From Piscinibacter sp050175855 (GTDB lineage: Bacteria > Pseudomonadota > Gammaproteobacteria > Burkholderiales > Burkholderiaceae_C): a stretch of DNA of 9,153 bases. The notes under the pieces were generated by a model that saw nothing but the letters and a program-made list of their open reading frames with translations, ran no database searches and had not been told where the DNA came from. The stretch's first letter is position 1. The number at the start of each line of letters is the position of its first letter. Below, piece after piece: positions 6,581-9,153 of the stretch. The translations under genes were made by a program, and so were the position numbers. The stretch covers positions 1-9,153 of the forward strand of contig NZ_JBFXIO010000202.1 in assembly GCF_050175855.1 (NCBI RefSeq), in the 5' to 3' direction.

Positions 6581-6589
6581 ATTATGTCA
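6581..6589 (-). promoter_or_regulatory. Candidate extended -10 promoter of the sigma-factor operon (TGACATAAT)
   Basis: On the minus strand TGA (6589-6587) is followed directly by CATAAT (6586-6581), an extended -10 pattern. Transcription would start near 6574, about 38 bases before the TTG start. No convincing -35 is seen. The surrounding ten bases ATGACATAAT equal those upstream of nadE. An ECF-type promoter for self-activation was looked for and not recognised. Confidence 0.4.
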
Positions 6590-6625
6590 TCGCCCCATTT
6601 CGAATCCGGCCGCGGCACGGTCGAG

Positions 6626-6657
6626 GTGCAAACAGATGTCATAATGCTGCTTTGCAC
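6626..6657. repeat. Inverted repeat GTGCAAA-N18-TTTGCAC around the ilvB -10 box
   Basis: GTGCAAA (6626-6632) and TTTGCAC (6651-6657) are perfect 7-base inverted copies separated by 18 bases that contain the candidate ilvB -10 box. Half-site centres are about 25 bases apart. This arrangement suits a dimeric or tetrameric repressor or an Lrp/LysR-type regulator covering the promoter and predicted start site; the regulator is not known. A related palindrome, GGTGCACC, lies at 6748-6755. Confidence 0.45.
6637..6645 (+). promoter_or_regulatory. Candidate extended -10 promoter of ilvBN (TGTCATAAT)
   Basis: TG (6637-6638), one base, then CATAAT (6640-6645). It differs by one base from the boxes upstream of nadE and the sigma operon. 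Start of transcription would be near 6652, giving a leader of about 140 bases before ilvB. No strong -35 is visible 16-18 bases upstream. Confidence 0.45.
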
Positions 6658-6679
6658 AACAGCTGGGTCATGAGCTGGA

Positions 6680-6694
6680 CGTCCGACCCGGACG
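6680..6694 (+). promoter_or_regulatory. Hairpin in the ilvB leader
   Basis: CGTCCG (6680-6685), loop ACC, CGGACG (6689-6694): a 6-bp stem in the predicted untranslated leader. It competes with an alternative pairing of GGGTC (6665-6669) with GACCC (6685-6689). There is no T run immediately downstream, so it is not a terminator by itself. Short GC-rich stems arise easily by chance. Confidence 0.3.
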
Positions 6695-6756
6695 CCTCGT
6701 ATTCCTGACCGCGCAGGCACCACACCCGTCTCACGAGGATGCGGAGAGGTGCACCG

Positions 6757-6792
6757 ATGGTTTTTCGTCAGAGAAATTCACTGAGGTTCTAA
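6757..6792 (+). CDS. Upstream ORF abutting ilvB, 11 codons (putative leader peptide)
   Basis: ATG at 6757 opens MVFRQRNSLRF and ends in TAA at 6790-6792, directly joined to the ilvB ATG (TAAATG). GGAGAGG (6743-6749) lies seven bases before this ATG and is the strongest Shine-Dalgarno in the leader. The ilvB Shine-Dalgarno TGAGG (6782-6786) is made by the uORF codons CTG AGG, so a ribosome reading the uORF covers it and would stop exactly at the ilvB start. The peptide is not rich in Ile, Val or Leu (one Val, one Leu), so classical amino-acid attenuation is unlikely; coupling or a fixed start-up boost fits better. An in-frame ATG at 6739 would give 17 residues but has no good Shine-Dalgarno. 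Real translation is unproven. Confidence 0.4.
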   Translation: MVFRQRNSLRF

Positions 6793-8568
6793 ATGGACAT
6801 GTCTGCCGCGGAAGTCAAGCGTGCCGCTTCGGCACAACCGCAAACTCCCCCCCACGCCGATCCGAACGGATCGGAAATCCTGGTCCGCTGCCTGCAGGCC
6901 GAAGGCGTCAAGTTCCTCTGGGGCTACCCCGGCGGAGCAGTGCTCTACATCTACGACGCGCTGTACAAGCAGAACACCATCGAGCACGTGCTGGTGCGCC
7001 ACGAGCAGGCGGCCATCCACGCGGCCGACGGCTATGCCCGCGCCACCGGCGAGGTGGGCGTCGCTCTCGTCACCTCGGGCCCGGGCGTCACCAATGCCGT
7101 GACCGGCATCGCGACGGCCTACATGGACTCGATCCCGATGGTGATCATCACCGGCCAGGTGCCGACGCCGGCGATCGGCCTGGACGCCTTCCAGGAGTGC
7201 GACACCGTCGGCATCACGCGCCCGATCGTCAAGCACAACTTCCTCGTGAAGGACGTGCGCGACCTGGCCACGACGATCAAGAAGGCCTTCCACATCGCCC
7301 GCACCGGCCGCCCGGGGCCGGTGGTGGTCGACATCCCGAAGGACGTGTCCCTCAAGACCACGCCGTTCCATTACCCGGCCACGGTCGAGATGCGCTCCTA
7401 CAACCCGGTGCGCAAGGGCCATGGCGGGCAGATCCGCAAGGCGGTGCAACTGCTGCTGGCGGCCAAGCGGCCGTACATCTACACCGGCGGCGGCGTCATC
7501 CTCGGCAATGCTTCGGCAGAACTGCGCGAACTGGTCGACCTGCTCGGCTACCCCTGCACCAACACGCTGATGGGCCTCGGCGCCACCGCGGCCAGCGATC
7601 CGAAGTTCCTCGGCATGCTCGGCATGCACGGCACCTACGAAGCCAACATGACGATGCAGAACTGCGACGTCCTGCTGGCCGTGGGCGCGCGCTTCGACGA
7701 CCGCGTGATCGGCAACCCGGCGCACTTCGCGTCGGTGCAGCGCAAGATCGTGCACATCGACATCGACCCGTCGTCGATCTCCAAGCGCGTCAAGGTCGAT
7801 ATCCCAATCGTCGGCGATGTCAAGGACGTGCTGCAGGAGTTGATCGCCCAGATCAAGGAGGCGCAGGCCAAGCCCGATGTGCAGGCGCTGTCGGCCTGGT
7901 GGGGCCAGATCAACGAGTGGCGCAAGCGCGAGTGCCTGAAGTACAAGAACAGCGATGAGGTGATCAAGCCGCAGTACGTGGTCGACAAGCTGTGGGAGAT
8001 GACCCGCGGCACCGACTGCTACGTCACGTCCGACGTCGGCCAGCACCAGATGTGGGCGGCGCAGTACTACCGCTTCGACGAGCCGCGCCGCTGGATCAAC
8101 TCCGGCGGCCTGGGCACGATGGGCGTGGGCCTGCCCTATGCGATGGGCATCAAGCTCGCCAAGCCGGATGCGGACGTGTTCTGCATCACCGGCGAGGGCT
8201 CGATCCAGATGTGCATCCAGGAGCTCTCGACCTGCTCCCAGTACAAGACGCCCGTCAAGATCATCTCGCTGAATAACCGCTACCTCGGCATGGTGCGGCA
8301 GTGGCAGGAACTGGATTACCAGGGCCGCTACTCGCACAGCTACATGGACGCGCTGCCCGACTTCGTCAAGCTCGCCGAGGCCTACGGCCACGTCGGCCTG
8401 AAGATCGAGAAGCCCAGCGACGTGGAGCCGGCGCTGCGCGAAGCGATCCGGCTGAAGGACCGCACTGTCTTCCTCGACGTGCGCACCGACCCGACCGAGA
8501 ATGTCTGGCCGATGGTCAAGGCAGGCAAGGGCATCACGGAGATGCTGCTGGGGTCCGAGGACCTGTGA
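6793..8568 (+). CDS. ilvB: Acetolactate synthase, large catalytic subunit
   Basis: A 591-residue thiamine-diphosphate enzyme that condenses two pyruvates to 2-acetolactate, or pyruvate with 2-oxobutyrate, the first common step to valine, leucine and isoleucine. Domains in order: ThDP pyrimidine-binding (about 27-190) with catalytic E71 in VRHEQAAIHAADGYARATG; central FAD-binding (about 212-350) with RFDDRVIGN (300-308); ThDP pyrophosphate-binding (about 395-560) with ITGEGSIQMCIQELSTC (465-481) and closing NN at 494-495. The usual GDG start of that motif is GEG here. The sequence resembles E. coli IlvI more than IlvB. The first 26 residues are a variable extension containing a C7 run (6847-6853) and the perfect palindrome CGATCCG-AA-CGGATCG (6858-6873). 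TGAGG (6782-6786) is six bases before the ATG. ilvN follows after an unusually long 155 bases. Confidence 0.97.
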   Translation: MDMSAAEVKRAASAQPQTPPHADPNGSEILVRCLQAEGVKFLWGYPGGAVLYIYDALYKQNTIEHVLVRHEQAAIHAADGYARATGEVGVALVTSGPGVTNAVTGIATAYMDSIPMVIITGQVPTPAIGLDAFQECDTVGITRPIVKHNFLVKDVRDLATTIKKAFHIARTGRPGPVVVDIPKDVSLKTTPFHYPATVEMRSYNPVRKGHGGQIRKAVQLLLAAKRPYIYTGGGVILGNASAELRELVDLLGYPCTNTLMGLGATAASDPKFLGMLGMHGTYEANMTMQNCDVLLAVGARFDDRVIGNPAHFASVQRKIVHIDIDPSSISKRVKVDIPIVGDVKDVLQELIAQIKEAQAKPDVQALSAWWGQINEWRKRECLKYKNSDEVIKPQYVVDKLWEMTRGTDCYVTSDVGQHQMWAAQYYRFDEPRRWINSGGLGTMGVGLPYAMGIKLAKPDADVFCITGEGSIQMCIQELSTCSQYKTPVKIISLNNRYLGMVRQWQELDYQGRYSHSYMDALPDFVKLAEAYGHVGLKIEKPSDVEPALREAIRLKDRTVFLDVRTDPTENVWPMVKAGKGITEMLLGSEDL

Positions 8569-8723
8569 CGCGCGAAACGCCGGCGAGGGCGGGCGCCTGA
8601 CCGGGCGCGCGCCAGGAGCCGGCGGGACGCGCCGAACGCCCGGATCGAACTTTCTTCTTCCTCGACAGCGTGGCCAAGGGTCGTCGGTTACCGCCGCCGG
8701 CCTGAAGAGCGCGCCAATCCATC
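8569..8723 (+). promoter_or_regulatory. Long ilvB-ilvN spacer with GC hairpin and pyrimidine tract, candidate cis-regulatory RNA
   Basis: No coding region is seen in these 155 bases. CCGGGCG (8601-8607) pairs perfectly with CGCCCGG (8637-8643); inside, CGCG (8608-8611) can pair with CGCG (8628-8631) after a five-base bulge. An alternative stem, GGCGC (8592-8596) with GCGCC (8609-8613), excludes the inner helix. A pyrimidine tract TTTCTTCTTCCTC (8651-8663) follows the hairpin, and a looser stem GGCC (8672-8675)/GGCC (8699-8702) lies before ilvN. This looks like an imperfect attenuator or a structured leader. A computationally predicted 'ilvH' RNA motif in betaproteobacteria has been described, to my recollection; whether this is a member cannot be judged by eye. 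GC-rich DNA folds readily, so structure alone is weak evidence. Confidence 0.4.
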
Positions 8724-9153
8724 ATGAAACACATCATCGCTTTGCTGCTCGAGAACGAGCCCGGCGCGCTGTCGCGCGTCGTCGCGCTGTTCTCGGCCCG
8801 TGGCTACAACATCGAGAGCCTGACGGTCGCGCCGACGGAAGACCCGTCGCTGTCGCGCATGACCATCGTCACCACCGGCTCCGACGAGGTGATCGAGCAG
8901 ATCACCAAGCACCTGAACCGGCTGATCGAGGTCGTCAAGGTGGTCGACCTCACCGAGGGCGCCTACACCGAGCGCGAGCTCATGCTCATCAAGGTGCGCG
9001 CCGTCGGCAAGGAACGCGAGGAGATGAAGCGCATGGCCGACATCTTCCGCGGCCGCTTCATCGACGTGACCGAGAAGAGCTACACCATCGAACTCACCGG
9101 CGACGCGGGCAAGCTCGATGCCTTCATCGAGGCCATCGACCGCGCCGCCATCC
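8724..9153 (+). CDS. ilvN: Acetolactate synthase, small regulatory subunit, C-terminus cut by window edge
   Basis: The first 143 residues of the small subunit, which activates the large subunit and carries valine feedback inhibition. The N-terminal ACT domain (about 3-76) reads IIALLLENEPGALSRVVALF and GYNIESLTVAPT; N11, G14 and N29, the residues that contact valine or form its site in E. coli IlvH, are all present, so feedback control is probably intact. The second domain begins near 80 with TERELMLIKVRA (82-93), and MADIFRGRFIDVTEKSYTIE (104-123) is typical. The long two-domain form resembles E. coli IlvH (about 163 residues) rather than the short IlvN, so some 20 residues are probably missing. 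ATG 8724 is chosen because MKHIIALLLENEPGALSR starts like the family; the nearest purine-rich sequence, GAAGAG (8704-8709), is 14 bases away, farther than normal. Confidence 0.96.
   Translation, partial: MKHIIALLLENEPGALSRVVALFSARGYNIESLTVAPTEDPSLSRMTIVTTGSDEVIEQITKHLNRLIEVVKVVDLTEGAYTERELMLIKVRAVGKEREEMKRMADIFRGRFIDVTEKSYTIELTGDAGKLDAFIEAIDRAAI

Noticed and set aside
6644..6673. Nine-codon ORF MLLCTTAGS as an ilv attenuator leader peptide
   Set aside because: Its ATG overlaps the predicted -10 box, it has no Shine-Dalgarno, and no terminator hairpin with a T run follows.
6670..6708. Twelve-codon ORF MSWTSDPDASYS in the ilvB leader
   Set aside because: No Shine-Dalgarno, no branched-chain codons, and it lies over the hairpin at 6680-6694; the uORF at 6757 is far better supported.
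6847..6873. C7 run followed by a CGATCCG-AA-CGGATCG palindrome near the ilvB start, as a phase-variation or operator site
   Set aside because: The run is short, phase variation of an essential biosynthetic enzyme is implausible, and the palindrome lies in the variable N-terminal codons with no other copy noticed.
6778..8391. Minus-strand open frame of 537 codons opposite ilvB
   Set aside because: Pure antisense shadow of ilvB with low-complexity composition and no plausible start context.

Overview
The window is high-GC chromosomal DNA from a betaproteobacterium, most likely order Burkholderiales. The judgement rests on the gene order (sigma factor - DUF3619 - DUF3106 - RDD beside ilvBN; nadE followed by glnB), the protein sequences themselves, and codon third positions that are nearly all G or C. 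No genus can be named safely. I see no mobile element, tRNA, rRNA or CRISPR array. Coding density is close to complete: the only non-coding stretches above 100 bases are the divergent region 6537-6792 and the ilvB-ilvN gap 8569-8723.

Left part (1-3194). A FemAB-like/GNAT protein (COG3146) on the minus strand runs off the left edge and is divergent from nadE; their predicted ATG codons overlap by two bases. nadE (glutamine-dependent NAD+ synthase) is followed after 33 bases by glnB (PII nitrogen sensor) on the plus strand. The pair matters because PII has been reported to control glutamine-dependent NAD+ synthase in another proteobacterium. glnB ends in a 9-bp hairpin shared with the convergent operon, and the stem holds the stop codons of both strands.

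Middle part (3190-6590). A compact six-gene minus-strand operon reads, in transcription order: ECF-like sigma factor, DUF3619 single-pass membrane protein, secreted DUF3106 protein, RDD membrane protein, dgkA, LOG-family phosphoribohydrolase. Three junctions are 4-base GTGA stop/start overlaps. The first three genes have the architecture of a sigma / membrane regulator / extracytoplasmic sensor set, and the next two are membrane proteins, so an envelope-related regulatory unit is a reasonable but unproven reading.

Right part (6591-9153). ilvB and ilvN encode the large and small subunits of acetolactate synthase, the first shared step of branched-chain amino acid synthesis; ilvN is cut by the right edge. 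The ilvB leader has an extended -10 promoter candidate inside a GTGCAAA/TTTGCAC inverted repeat, a hairpin, and an 11-codon upstream ORF whose TAA abuts the ilvB ATG. The unusually long 155-base ilvB-ilvN gap holds a GC-rich hairpin and a pyrimidine tract and is a candidate cis-regulatory RNA.

Three TGNCATAAT boxes, two sharing the ten bases ATGACATAAT, sit upstream of nadE, the sigma operon and ilvB. They are the best promoter candidates here.
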